From Dyadobacter sp. CY323 (GTDB lineage Bacteria > Bacteroidota > Bacteroidia > Cytophagales > Spirosomataceae), in assembly GCF_021390245.1 (NCBI RefSeq), contig NZ_JAJUXH010000010.1, forward strand, positions 124,001 through 188,000: 64,000 nt of DNA, in the 5' to 3' direction. Each line of letters begins with the position of its first letter. Within the stretch, counting starts at the first letter, position 1. Of this stretch, positions 46,942 to 56,121 are shown piece after piece. The notes beneath the pieces are model-generated. The model was not told where the DNA came from. It did no database searches and saw nothing but the letters and a program-made list of their open reading frames with translations. Position numbers and translations under genes: made by a program.

Positions 46942-47733
46942 TCAACAATGCAATGTAAAGTCATCCGAATCCGCCAGTGCGGGGAATTTTTGTCGGTAAT
47001 CGGCCAGTTCACTTTTTGAAAAACGAACGGTTTTTTCTACTTCCGCCGATCCCAGCATACACACGGGTTCTCCAAGGTAATCGAGCGCAACCGAATCTCC
47101 GCGATACTCAAGATCGCTCCCATCCCTGCCAATCCGGTTCACACCCACTACATAAGTTTGATTTTCGATCGCACGCGCTTTAAGCAATGTATTCCAGGCG
47201 TTTGCTCGTTTTGCCGGCCAGTTTGCTACATATATTAAGAGATCATACGGATTGGATCCGACATTTCGGCTCCAAACGGGAAACCGAAGATCATAGCAAA
47301 CCAACGGACAGATATTCCATCCCCTCCATTCGAATGTCAAACGGCTGCTTCCGGGCGTGTAGGTCAAATGCTCTTGCCCCATACTGAAAAGATGCCTCTT
47401 GTCATTTTGAAGATACGCCCCATCAGGTTTACAGCAAATGAGACGGTTGTAGTAGTTGCCGCCTTCTTTCACAGCAAAACTTCCGATAAGCAATGAACCT
47501 GTTTGTGCAGCCATTTGCTTCATCCACTTTGTGGTCGTCAGGTTCATCGGCTCTGCAATGGATTTGTTCATTGTAAACCCGGAATTAAACATTTCCGGAA
47601 GTACAATAATGTCCGACGATTCGGGAAGCGCTGCTATTTTTTCTTCAAGCGACGAGAGGTTTGCAGTTGGATTCTCCCAAAACAAATCTGTCTGGATCAA
47701 AGTCACCGATAGTGTTTGCATTTGTCCGGACAT
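46942..47733 (-). CDS. Carbon-nitrogen hydrolase, omega-amidase YafV-like
   Basis: The 263-residue cytoplasmic nitrilase-superfamily enzyme. The catalytic triad is visible: Glu in VLPEMFNSGF, Lys in NDKRHLFSMG and Cys in PLVCYDLRFP. The sequence order and FSMGQEH resemble YafV, which hydrolyses alpha-keto acid omega-amides such as alpha-ketoglutaramate. The precise substrate is not proven. It lies immediately upstream of a same-strand gap before def. Confidence 0.92.
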   Translation of the reverse strand: MSGQMQTLSVTLIQTDLFWENPTANLSSLEEKIAALPESSDIIVLPEMFNSGFTMNKSIAEPMNLTTTKWMKQMAAQTGSLLIGSFAVKEGGNYYNRLICCKPDGAYLQNDKRHLFSMGQEHLTYTPGSSRLTFEWRGWNICPLVCYDLRFPVWSRNVGSNPYDLLIYVANWPAKRANAWNTLLKARAIENQTYVVGVNRIGRDGSDLEYRGDSVALDYLGEPVCMLGSAEVEKTVRFSKSELADYRQKFPALADSDDFTLHC

Positions 47734-47763
47734 TTAGCAGCTGGTTTCAGGAAATTTCATCAC

Positions 47764-48345
47764 TTATTTACGGCCCGGGAACCGCATGCGGTAATCCGCA
47801 TCAACAGATCCTTTGGAAATATCGGTGAGTTTCTTTTTAATAAACTGCTTTTTTAAAGTTGGCAGATAATCGACAAACAACTTTCCGAGCAGGTGATCAT
47901 ACTCGTGCTGGATAATCCTGGCGGCCATTCCCGAGTACTCTTCTTCATATTCATTCCATTCAATATCGCGGTACCGGATCCGGAGAGTTTCTGGTCGATA
48001 CACGTCGCCTCTGATTCCGGGAATGCTCAAACAACCTTCTTCAAACGCCCATTCTTCTCCTTTTTCTTCCAGAATTTCCGGGTTAATAAAGGTTTTTTTG
48101 AAATCGACCAGCGAAAGATCCGGCTCGTCGTCGTCATCGTCCTTTTCACTGAAAGGTGTACCATCCACGACAAACACTCTGATATTCATCCCGATCTGCG
48201 GGGCGGCAAGTCCCACACCATTTGCATTGTGCATGGTTTCGAACATGTCATCGGATAGCTTTTTAAGATCAAGCTCCTCTTTTTCGATAAATCGGGTAGG
48301 TTTTCTAAGAATCGGGTCGCCGTAAGCGACAATTGGATAAATCAT
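47764..48345 (-). CDS. def: Peptide deformylase
   Basis: A 193-residue metalloenzyme that removes N-formyl groups from nascent proteins. The three motifs are GVGLAAPQIG, EGCLSIPG and QHEYDHLLG, with the Cys and two His as metal ligands. A charged insert (EKDDDDDEP-like, around residue 75) is seen. It is followed downstream by the nitrilase gene and preceded by ruvX. Confidence 0.96.
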   Translation of the reverse strand: MIYPIVAYGDPILRKPTRFIEKEELDLKKLSDDMFETMHNANGVGLAAPQIGMNIRVFVVDGTPFSEKDDDDDEPDLSLVDFKKTFINPEILEEKGEEWAFEEGCLSIPGIRGDVYRPETLRIRYRDIEWNEYEEEYSGMAARIIQHEYDHLLGKLFVDYLPTLKKQFIKKKLTDISKGSVDADYRMRFPGRK

Positions 48346-48389
48346 TTTACTAAAACTTTATATGCGTATAAAACCGTTCTGACTGGCGG

Positions 48390-48803
48390 CTACCTGCTGC
48401 TTTCCATATAAGACTGCAGAATAATGGTAGCGCTAATCTTGTCAATATTACCTTTTTCTCTACGGTCACTTTTTTTTGTGCCTGCCGTGATCATAGATTG
48501 CAGTGCCATGGAAGAAGTAAAACGTTCGTCGTGTGTGTAAACCGGAATATCCGGAAATCCCTTTTTCAACACTTTGATAAAGGCGACTACCCTGGCAGCG
48601 TTTTCACTTGCCGTATTGTCCAGCCGTTTCGGCATTCCTACGATGAAAGCTTCCAGTTGTTCCTGGCCTGCGTATTTTTTTAAGAAGTCCAAAAGCGTGT
48701 GCGTAGGAACCGTTTCCAGCGCGGTAGCAATGATCTGAAGTGGATCAGTAACTGCGATCCCGCTTCGTTTTGAACCATAATCGATTGCAAGGAGACGCGG
48801 CAT
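48390..48803 (-). CDS. ruvX: Putative pre-16S rRNA nuclease / Holliday junction resolvase-like YqgF
   Basis: The 137-residue RNase H-fold protein is of the YqgF/RuvX family. LLAIDYGSKRSGIAVTDP is the metal-binding N-terminus. VGMPKRLDNT and YTHDERFTS are the conserved internal segments. The family processes 16S rRNA 5' ends and resembles RuvC. It is divergent from recJ and adjoins def. Confidence 0.93.
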   Translation of the reverse strand: MPRLLAIDYGSKRSGIAVTDPLQIIATALETVPTHTLLDFLKKYAGQEQLEAFIVGMPKRLDNTASENAARVVAFIKVLKKGFPDIPVYTHDERFTSSMALQSMITAGTKKSDRREKGNIDKISATIILQSYMESSR

Positions 48804-48883
48804 TTATCTTAAAGAATGTTAATAAGTTGTAAAGATAAGACCTTTCAATTAGCTTTTTCTGATTGCAACCGCCGGCTGACAGA

Positions 48884-48919
48884 TTTTGATGTGCTCATGA
48901 CTTAATCCCATTATCTTTG
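48884..48919 (+). promoter_or_regulatory. Candidate promoter of recJ
   Basis: TTTTG (48884-48888) and TATCTTTG (48912-48919) are separated by 23 bases and match the TTG...TAnnTTTG pattern. The -7 box ends only 5 bases before the recJ ATG at 48925, so any transcript would be nearly leaderless. A different upstream promoter is equally possible. Confidence 0.35.
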
Positions 48920-48924
48920 TCTTT

Positions 48925-50637
48925 ATGATTGAAAAGCGTTGGATACACTATCCCGAATTTACCCTCGACCAACAAAAGATTGTCAATGAACTCGCGGGAT
49001 CACTTAATGTGGGACCATCACTGGCCACTTTGCTAGTCCAGCGTGGCATTGTTGATTTTGAACAATCCCGAAATTTTTTCCGTCCCGATATAAGCCATTT
49101 GCACGATCCATTTCTGATGAAGGGTATGGACGCTGCCGTGGAACGCATTATTAAAGCCATTCATTCCGGAGAGAAAATTCTTGTTTATGGAGACTACGAT
49201 GTCGACGGTACCACTTCGGTCGCATTGTTTTATGGCTTTTTGAAAAAAAAATACAACAACCTCGACTACTACATTCCCGACCGTTATGAGGAAGGATATG
49301 GAGTATCCTGGCAAAGTATTGAATGGGCTAAGCAAAATGGTTTTAATCTGATCGTTACGCTGGACTGCGGTGTAAAATCGGTGGATAAGGTTACCGCTGC
49401 GGCTGAAAAAGGGATCGATTTTATCATTTGTGATCATCACCGCCCCGGGGACGAACTTCCGCCGGCTGTGGCAGTATTAGATCCGAAGCGTAACGATTGC
49501 GAATATCCCTATAAAGAACTGACTGGCTGCGGGGTCGGGTTTAAATTATTGCAAGCCTATTGCATAAAAACCGGGATTGACCAGGAAATCCTTTTTGACT
49601 ACCTGGATCTGGTTGTCGTAAGTATAGCATCCGATATTGTTCCCATCACCGGCGAAAACAGAGTTCTTGCATTTTATGGATTAAAAAAACTAAATGCTTC
49701 TCCCCGGACCGGAATTAAAGCACTTATTCAAATATCCGGTATCAATGGAGCATTGGACATCACAAATGTCGTTTTCGGAATCGGGCCGAGGATTAATGCT
49801 GCCGGACGCATTAAACACGCAAAAGAAGCTGTAAAACTGCTACTTTCCGAACTTGATGAGGAAGCCGAGGAATTTGCGCAGGAAATCAATAAACACAACA
49901 GCGAGCGCAGAACTTTTGACACGAGCATTACCGAGCAGGCACTTTTGATGATTGAAAACGACGAATGGTTTTCAACCGCAAAAAGTACGGTACTATATAA
50001 GGAAGACTGGCACAAAGGCGTGATCGGAATTGTGGCGAGCAGGTGTATTGAAAAATACCATCGCCCGACCATTATTTTGACACAGTCTCACGGAAAAGCC
50101 GCAGGATCAGCCCGCTCGGTTCCTGGTTTCGACGTGTATGAAGCAATCGAAGAATGCGCAGATCTATTGGAACAATATGGGGGGCACACATTCGCTGCCG
50201 GATTAACCTTACCGCTGGATAATGTCGAGGCATTCAAGTCGAGATTCGACCAAATTGTAAGCAATCGCATTCATCCGGATCAATTGATCCCGATGGTTAA
50301 TATCGATATGCTGCTGGAACTGGAATCCATTACGCCTCGATTTTATAATATCCTTCGGCAAATGGGCCCATTCGGACCTGGTAACATGACCCCAATGTTT
50401 GAATCCAGAAATGTTACACTGGCTGGGAGGCCATCGATGATGAAGGAAAAGCATATCAAATTTGATGTAAAACAAAACGGGTCCGCCGTTTTCACAGCAG
50501 TCGGTTTTGGTATGGCCCACTTTTATCCGGATATCGCCAACGGAAGGTCATTTTCGATTTGCTATTGCATCGAAGAAAATAACTTTCGGGATAAAAAAAC
50601 GTTACAACTGTCTTTAAAAGACATTAAGCTGCATTGA
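48925..50637 (+). CDS. recJ: Single-stranded-DNA-specific exonuclease RecJ
   Basis: A 570-residue DHH-family 5'-3' exonuclease for recombinational and mismatch repair. The metal motifs are VYGDYDVDGTTS, TLDCGVK, CDHHRPGDELP and the DHHA1 segment near GGHTFAAGLTL. Length is normal. lptB follows 30 bases later. It is divergent from ruvX. Confidence 0.96.
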   Translation: MIEKRWIHYPEFTLDQQKIVNELAGSLNVGPSLATLLVQRGIVDFEQSRNFFRPDISHLHDPFLMKGMDAAVERIIKAIHSGEKILVYGDYDVDGTTSVALFYGFLKKKYNNLDYYIPDRYEEGYGVSWQSIEWAKQNGFNLIVTLDCGVKSVDKVTAAAEKGIDFIICDHHRPGDELPPAVAVLDPKRNDCEYPYKELTGCGVGFKLLQAYCIKTGIDQEILFDYLDLVVVSIASDIVPITGENRVLAFYGLKKLNASPRTGIKALIQISGINGALDITNVVFGIGPRINAAGRIKHAKEAVKLLLSELDEEAEEFAQEINKHNSERRTFDTSITEQALLMIENDEWFSTAKSTVLYKEDWHKGVIGIVASRCIEKYHRPTIILTQSHGKAAGSARSVPGFDVYEAIEECADLLEQYGGHTFAAGLTLPLDNVEAFKSRFDQIVSNRIHPDQLIPMVNIDMLLELESITPRFYNILRQMGPFGPGNMTPMFESRNVTLAGRPSMMKEKHIKFDVKQNGSAVFTAVGFGMAHFYPDIANGRSFSICYCIEENNFRDKKTLQLSLKDIKLH

Positions 50638-50667
50638 GACACGTCTCGGCAATGAATACAATCAAAA

Positions 50668-51399
50668 ATGATACTGAGAACTGAAAACCTTGTTAAAAAA
50701 TACGGGGTACGTCTTGTCAACAACAATGTAAGCTACCAGGTGGAGCAAGGAGAAATTGTTGGTTTGCTAGGACCTAATGGCGCCGGAAAAACCACTTCCT
50801 TCTATATGGCGGTCGGTTTGGTGAAACCCAACAGTGGCAAGGTGTTTCTCGACGACAAGGATATAACAAGTTTGCCGATGTACAAGCGGGCACGACTTGG
50901 CCTCGGCTACCTCGCCCAGGAAGCTTCGGTGTTCCGCACGTTGACGGTTGAAGAAAATATCAGGGCTGTGTTGGAAATGACAGATTTACCGAGGCAGGCC
51001 CAAAGAGAAAAGGTCGAAGAATTGCTGGAAGAATTCCATTTGACACATGTGCGTAAAAGCAAAGGGATGGTACTCTCAGGCGGCGAAAGAAGGCGGACTG
51101 AAATTGCCCGTTCCCTGGCCGTCGATCCAAAATTCATTCTCCTCGACGAACCTTTCGCGGGGGTTGACCCCATTGCAGTAGAAGATATCCAGAGCATTGT
51201 CGCCAAACTGAAACATAAAAACATCGGCATTCTTATTACCGATCACAATGTAAACGAGACATTATCCATTACAGACCGGGCCTATTTATTATTTGAAGGT
51301 AAAATCCTGAAACAGGGATCTGCCGAGGAACTGGCAGAAGATGAGGTAGTGAGAAGAGTGTACTTAGGTCAGAATTTCGAGCTGAAAAGAAAGATCTAG
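50668..51399 (+). CDS. lptB: LPS export ABC transporter ATP-binding protein
   Basis: The 243-residue ATPase drives LPS extraction by LptFG. Walker A is [13 protein letters not shown], the signature is [15 protein letters not shown], Walker B is [15 protein letters not shown], and the switch His is in [11 protein letters not shown]. The GERRR wording and VKPNSGK are typical of LptB. A weak GC hairpin (51419-51440) may end transcription. No lptFG genes are nearby. Confidence 0.95.
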   Translation: MILRTENLVKKYGVRLVNNNVSYQVEQGEIVGLLGPNGAGKTTSFYMAVGLVKPNSGKVFLDDKDITSLPMYKRARLGLGYLAQEASVFRTLTVEENIRAVLEMTDLPRQAQREKVEELLEEFHLTHVRKSKGMVLSGGERRRTEIARSLAVDPKFILLDEPFAGVDPIAVEDIQSIVAKLKHKNIGILITDHNVNETLSITDRAYLLFEGKILKQGSAEELAEDEVVRRVYLGQNFELKRKI

Positions 51400-51493
51400 C
51401 TCTTTGAAATAGAAAAGGGAACGCTACCTGGCATTCCCCCTCTTACAATTATTCACCATGAACTGTATTGCGACTTGAATGAGTCGAACAGCA

Positions 51494-51649
51494 CTATTTT
51501 TTGGGACATTTTTTGCAATGTTTTCCCTTCTTTTTATATTTTTCACAACACTTTTTGAAGACACATTCCGTGTTGTCAGCAATTGATTTCATCCAGAAAT
51601 CCTCACGCTCAGAAGTAACATTGCATTCACTCAAAATAGAAAAACTCAT
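51494..51649 (-). CDS. Small Cys/Lys-rich protein, 51 residues
   Basis: The minus-strand frame from the ATG at 51649 to the TAG at 51494 encodes 51 residues. The C-terminal part holds ECVFKKCCEKYKKKGKHC followed by KKCPKK, with five Cys among many Lys. The spacing CC-x8-C-x2-C is zinc-finger-like. I recall similar short Bacteroidota proteins, but the name is uncertain. An internal ATG (codon 20) may be the real start, giving 32 residues. It sits in the gap after lptB, and no other gene covers these bases. A longer plus-strand frame over it lacks any sign of coding. Confidence 0.55.
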   Translation of the reverse strand: MSFSILSECNVTSEREDFWMKSIADNTECVFKKCCEKYKKKGKHCKKCPKK

Positions 51650-51744
51650 CCCATTGCTGTTAAACCCAAACAAATGTAGCAGCTATTTAGAATGATTCAA
51701 ATTTTGTCACTAATTATTTTGAACTAATCTAAATAGTTGAGCAA

Positions 51745-52464
51745 TCATGGGATTTTTTCCCAGATCTCATGTATCGGCTTACCATCACTGCTTTTGCCAC
51801 TATGGTCCCACCTTCCGTTTTCGAGCTTGTAATTGAACTTTAATGATGAGCCCACACGATTATTATCTTTCGAAAAAAACTGGATGTTTTCTGTGTATTT
51901 ACCATCTTTTGCAGTGTAAGTCCCTCCACCAGTTGCATAAAATCCTTTCACTACCGGATCAATTGCAAACCATTGAAATCGTGTACCTGAGAGCATTTTG
52001 ATGGTTTTCCGTGTTCCTTCCTGGTGGATTTTCACCAATTCACCTTGCCCGTTCGCGGCTCGCTCGGTAATATGCCACGCCCCAGCCATTGGAACGTTGG
52101 TTGCGTTGTCCACCCGCATCCACACCATTGCCTCTTCATAACGAAGTGTAAGAATATCATCTTTCACAGTAACGGTGAAGACAATTGGAATGCCCACTTT
52201 GCTTGTATCCGCAGAATTGAACTCCGGGGTGTAGGTCAGTTGATCCCCGCTCATTGTAAACGGTCCGCCTTCACTCCGCTCAAAATATTTATTGTTGATA
52301 CTATAAGATGCGATCGACAGATAATTATCCGCGACGATTAAAGTCGAAGCACTTCCTGTGGGTTCCTGCGATTTCCATGCACCTTTAGGAACTTGCGGCA
52401 GGCGTTCCTGTGCAATGGTCAGCACTGAAATAAGCATCAATGAGATTGTAAGTAGTTGTTTCAT
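51745..52464 (-). CDS. Secreted hypothetical protein
   Basis: The 239-residue product has a signal peptide (LLTISLMLISVLTIAQ). The mature part is beta-rich (SASTLIVADNYLSIASYS; WMRVDNATNVP; FQWFAIDPVVKGFYATGGGTY) and ends GKPIHEIWEKIP. It resembles lipocalin-like secreted proteins of Cytophagales. I cannot assign a family. It is on the same strand as recO, with an 89-base gap. Confidence 0.75.
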   Translation of the reverse strand: MKQLLTISLMLISVLTIAQERLPQVPKGAWKSQEPTGSASTLIVADNYLSIASYSINNKYFERSEGGPFTMSGDQLTYTPEFNSADTSKVGIPIVFTVTVKDDILTLRYEEAMVWMRVDNATNVPMAGAWHITERAANGQGELVKIHQEGTRKTIKMLSGTRFQWFAIDPVVKGFYATGGGTYTAKDGKYTENIQFFSKDNNRVGSSLKFNYKLENGRWDHSGKSSDGKPIHEIWEKIP

Positions 52465-52553
52465 ATTGTACTGTATTTTAGATTAGACTATACGTTATCA
52501 AAACTATGCCAATATGCCAACGGTCATTAGCTAAGGATACCCGCGTTTGGCTT

Positions 52554-53249
52554 TCACCTCAAAACCTCCTTCAAAACTTCCAGCGATTTGATTTCGCCCA
52601 GGCTGTCCATGTGGATCTTGTAGAAAAAAATCAGTTTTTCGAGAATCCGTGTGCGTCTGGCCCTATCTAATGCGATGCGGATACCGTAATTATGCCGCAA
52701 TAATTGTTCAGTGGCCTGATGTTCAATCACATCCGGCAGCTGAGGATAATTGCTGTTTTTCAGCTCATTCTCAAAATCCTCCGCATTCTCCACTCCGAAA
52801 CCAAGGTAATGCGCTAATTGGGCCAGAAACTGAATGTGAAAATTCTCGAAATCCCGTTCTGCATCATCCAGATAAAGAATCGAGGTTTCGATGAACCGGA
52901 ATAATGCTTCATTCTGCTCTTCTTCCTTTAACGTCTTCCCCAGAATTTCGGTAATAAACATGCCCAGACTCGATTTGATGACATCATAGGGTAGCGTCTT
53001 CAACGGAGTATGGCATTTCAATTCCGAAATTCGATGAACCGTATCTTCTTTATTTTTATGATACACAACCATTTCAAGCAAAGTGAGCGGCTGAAATAAC
53101 GCAATACGGTTGTTTCTGGATTTACCGCTCCTTACCCCATTCACAATGTAAGTCTGTATCCCAAACACATCCGTATAAACCCGGGCGATAATGGACGATT
53201 CACGATAGCGGATGTAACTCAGTGCGATACCATTGGTTTTATGGAGCAT
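52554..53249 (-). CDS. recO: DNA repair protein RecO
   Basis: A 231-residue mediator that loads RecA on SSB-coated DNA. The N-terminal OB fold reads IALSYIRYRESSIIARVYTD with GVRSGKSRNNRIALFQPLT. A helical domain follows (LGFGVENAED region). Four-Cys zinc motifs are absent, as in many Bacteroidota RecO. It starts at the ATG at 53249, back to back with the amidophosphoribosyltransferase gene. Confidence 0.93.
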   Translation of the reverse strand: MLHKTNGIALSYIRYRESSIIARVYTDVFGIQTYIVNGVRSGKSRNNRIALFQPLTLLEMVVYHKNKEDTVHRISELKCHTPLKTLPYDVIKSSLGMFITEILGKTLKEEEQNEALFRFIETSILYLDDAERDFENFHIQFLAQLAHYLGFGVENAEDFENELKNSNYPQLPDVIEHQATEQLLRHNYGIRIALDRARRTRILEKLIFFYKIHMDSLGEIKSLEVLKEVLR

Positions 53250-53361
53250 TTTATTTTTTTAATCCGTTTTGGTCAAATTTAGTTATCTTTCTGTTAGCTA
53301 GACTTCCGGTAGTGGATTCATGAATTTATCGCTGCTGAAAGTGCCTGGAAAAATCGGAGAA

Positions 53362-53397
53362 TTTGAAGTTTTTTAAGCCAAAGGATGTTTACCTTTG
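53362..53397 (+). promoter_or_regulatory. Candidate promoter of the amidophosphoribosyltransferase gene
   Basis: TTTG (53362-53365) and TACCTTTG (53390-53397) are 24 bases apart, slightly long, but the -7 box is exact. The ATG is 105 bases beyond it. Confidence 0.4.
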
Positions 53398-53502
53398 TAT
53401 CTGCAACGAACTAAACAAGATGACAAATTCGTTAAGCTACTATCCAGGGAATACGGTTTGCAAACTGCAGACAAAAATATTTTCTAACGCATTACTCTTC
53501 TT

Positions 53503-55395
53503 ATGAGCGACGCCATTAAGCATGAGTGCGGCATAGCACTTATCCGTCTTAGAAAGCCCTATCAATATTACATCGACAAGTACGAGACACCGTTATACGC
53601 GGTACACAAGCTTTCGGTAATGATGGAAAAACAGGTAAACCGGGGACAAGATGGAGCCGGAGTAGCCAACATAAAAATCGACGTTCCGCCCGGAAAACGA
53701 TACATCAGCAGATACAGATCCGTAGAACCTCAGCCACTTACGGACATTTTTTCCAAAATCCATAAGAAATTCCGAAAAGGTCTCAAAAACAACAGAGACC
53801 GAGCCACCGACGGGAAATGGTTGCAGGAAAACCTTGCATTCACCGGGGAAGTCTGGCTGGGGCACCTTCGGTACGGGACACATGGTTCCAATGAAGTTGA
53901 AAACTGTCATCCGATGCTTCGTCAAAGTAACTGGAGAAGCCGTAATCTGGTAATGGCGGGGAACTTCAACATGACCAACGTGGATGAACTTTTCGGTAAA
54001 CTGGTCTCGCTCGGACAGCATCCAAAGGAGAAAGTCGACACCGTAACCGTAATGGAAAAAATTGGACATTTCCTGGATGAAGAAAACCAGCGCGTGTTCG
54101 ATCGTTTCAAGGGAATTTATGAAAATCCGACACTTTCTGACGTCATCGAAGACAACATCGATATGCAGAGAGTTCTTCACAGATCCTGCCGTGATTTCGA
54201 CGGCGGCTATGCAATGTGCGGACTAACAGGCTATGGAGCGTCATTTGTAATCCGTGATCCGGCCGGTATCAGGCCCGCATTCTATTACGCGGATGACGAA
54301 GTAGTAGTAGTTGCGTCTGAAAAGCAAGCAATTAAAGCAGCGTTTAATGTTGATTATAACCAGATCCTCGAGATTACTCCCGGTTCGGCATTAATTGTTG
54401 ATAAAAATGGTGAATTCAACGAATTCCCGATCCTGCCGCGTCTTGAAAAACGTTCTTGCAGCTTTGAAAGGATTTACTTTTCAAGAGGAACAGATCCCGA
54501 TATCTATAATGAGCGCAAGCAACTCGGGAAGCTTTTAATTCCTCAAATATTAAAAGAGGTTAATTACGATCTCGAAAACACGATATTCTCGTACATTCCG
54601 AATACGGCTGAAACCGCATTTTTGGGGATGATCGAAGGTCTGGAAGAATACCTTGCCAAAAAACGCAAACAGGCGATCATGGAAGGAATTCTTTTTGAGG
54701 CTGACCTTGAAAAGGTACTTTCTTTCCGTCCGCGCATTGAAAAGCTGGTTACGAAGGATGTGAAATCCAGGACATTCATTACCGCCGACGCATTGCGCGA
54801 CGATATGGTTTCGAGTGTGTATGATACTACATTCGAAGTTGTTCGAAAAAATGTGGATACCGTTGTGATCATCGACGATTCCATTGTGAGAGGTACTACT
54901 CTGGAAAAGAGCATTTTAACAATGCTTGATCGTCTTAACCCAAAGAAAATCGTCGTTGCTTCTTCTGCTCCGCAAATTCGTTTCCCAGACTGTTACGGAA
55001 TCGATATGTCGAAAATGAAGGATTTTGTGGCTTTCCGCGCGGTGCTGAAATTATTGGAAGAACGTGACCTGGAATATTTGCTGGAAGACGTATATATGCA
55101 AAGTGTTACGTCGATCGCCACTAAAAATCCGTATCATACCAATTATGTGAAAGCATTGTATGATCCATTCACCGATGAGGAGATTTCACAAAAAATTGCT
55201 GATATCATTAGGCCGAAGGATTTGAATGCAGAACTTTCAGTAGTTTTTCAAACCGTTGAAAACCTTCACAAAGCTTGTCCGCAACATTTGGGAGACTGGT
55301 ATTTTACAGGAAATTACCCAACACTTGGCGGAAATAAAGTAGTAAATAAAGCATTTTCAAACTCGCACGAGGGAAAATTGGAAAGAGCATATTAA
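53503..55395 (+). CDS. Amidophosphoribosyltransferase, long form
   Basis: A 630-residue enzyme combining a class II glutamine amidotransferase with a PRPP-binding phosphoribosyltransferase; it makes phosphoribosylamine, the first purine step. The nucleophile is Cys9 in HECGIALIR, with a short propeptide before it. Conserved parts include GHLRYGTHGSN, RDPAGIRPA and the PRPP loop VVIIDDSIVRGTT. It is about 125-160 residues longer than canonical PurF, with extra segments in the middle and a tail. A shorter PurF may exist elsewhere, so I do not give a symbol. A hairpin follows. Confidence 0.92.
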   Translation: MSDAIKHECGIALIRLRKPYQYYIDKYETPLYAVHKLSVMMEKQVNRGQDGAGVANIKIDVPPGKRYISRYRSVEPQPLTDIFSKIHKKFRKGLKNNRDRATDGKWLQENLAFTGEVWLGHLRYGTHGSNEVENCHPMLRQSNWRSRNLVMAGNFNMTNVDELFGKLVSLGQHPKEKVDTVTVMEKIGHFLDEENQRVFDRFKGIYENPTLSDVIEDNIDMQRVLHRSCRDFDGGYAMCGLTGYGASFVIRDPAGIRPAFYYADDEVVVVASEKQAIKAAFNVDYNQILEITPGSALIVDKNGEFNEFPILPRLEKRSCSFERIYFSRGTDPDIYNERKQLGKLLIPQILKEVNYDLENTIFSYIPNTAETAFLGMIEGLEEYLAKKRKQAIMEGILFEADLEKVLSFRPRIEKLVTKDVKSRTFITADALRDDMVSSVYDTTFEVVRKNVDTVVIIDDSIVRGTTLEKSILTMLDRLNPKKIVVASSAPQIRFPDCYGIDMSKMKDFVAFRAVLKLLEERDLEYLLEDVYMQSVTSIATKNPYHTNYVKALYDPFTDEEISQKIADIIRPKDLNAELSVVFQTVENLHKACPQHLGDWYFTGNYPTLGGNKVVNKAFSNSHEGKLERAY

Positions 55396-55409
55396 CAACC
55401 AAGCATACA

Positions 55410-55447
55410 AAAAATAGCTGTCTTGCAATCCAGGGCAGCTTTTTTTT
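55410..55447 (+). terminator. Terminator after the amidophosphoribosyltransferase gene
   Basis: AGCTGTC pairs with GGCAGCT (one G-T pair) around an 11-base loop, followed by eight T. Confidence 0.85.
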
Positions 55448-55535
55448 GTCTATATAAAAAACGATTCCGGCCACTTTGATCCGACAAAGCAACATTTACC
55501 TTAAATTGCCTTTTTTAATAAAACCTGGATCCCAG

Positions 55536-56051
55536 ATGACTCATTCTAACACAACCCAATTAATCAAAAAACTATCTTTTCTCTTTGCATTCGTGCTTCT
55601 TGGTTTTGCAGGAAAAGCGCAAACTGCTGTCGGGACACTAAATGACATCAGCTTTCTGGAAGGCCACTGGCTCGGCACGTACAATGGCGGACCGATCGAG
55701 GCAGGCTGGACTGCACCGGCAGGCAATAACATCATGGGCTACATCCGGATGATCAAGGACGATAAGCCTTCACTTTATGAAGTGTTCGCATTTGAGCAGA
55801 CAGAGAAAGGTCCGGTAGCACTAGTAAAGCACTTCAAACCCGGCCTGATCGCTGTGGAAGAAAAAGCGGTTTCCGACCGTTACAATTTTATTGAAGCCAA
55901 GAAAAACCAGGCTCTATTTGAAAAGGATGACGTTTCAGTACGCATTATCTACGAAAGAAGGACACAAAATCAGCTGGTAATCCAGCGCGGAAAAATGGAG
56001 AATAATAAGTGGGTTTTTGTAGACCTTTTTGTTTTCAATCGCATTCCTTAA
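55536..56051 (+). CDS. Secreted DUF6265-like protein
   Basis: The 171-residue product begins with the ATG at 55536 (MTHSNTTQ); the frame extends to a TTG at 55476, which is unlikely. A hydrophobic signal segment ends near AGKAQT. Mature sequence ISFLEGHWLGTYNGGPIEAGW and SLYEVFAFEQTEKGP match the DUF6265 group of lipocalin-like proteins. Function is unknown. It stands alone, with hairpins on each side. Confidence 0.82.
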   Translation: MTHSNTTQLIKKLSFLFAFVLLGFAGKAQTAVGTLNDISFLEGHWLGTYNGGPIEAGWTAPAGNNIMGYIRMIKDDKPSLYEVFAFEQTEKGPVALVKHFKPGLIAVEEKAVSDRYNFIEAKKNQALFEKDDVSVRIIYERRTQNQLVIQRGKMENNKWVFVDLFVFNRIP

Positions 56052-56072
56052 TAAGTTACCGTCTACAAAGAA

Positions 56073-56105
56073 AAAAGACCGCCTCAGTATCCGGAGCGGT
56101 CTTTT
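56073..56105. terminator. Bidirectional terminator
   Basis: AAAAGACCGC pairs over 10 bp with GCGGTCTTTT around a 13-base loop. It separates the convergent DUF6265-like and S9 peptidase genes. Confidence 0.88.
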
Positions 56106-56121
56106 CTAGTTTATAACAATG

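Noticed and set aside
51415-51440. Hairpin GGGAACGC / GCATTCCC after lptB as a terminator
   Set aside because: The stem carries a mismatch and the following T-run is weak, so it was not listed as a feature.
51501-51695. Plus-strand 64-residue frame after lptB
   Set aside because: The product has no plausible domain, whereas the opposite strand encodes a Cys/Lys-rich peptide with regular Cys spacing.
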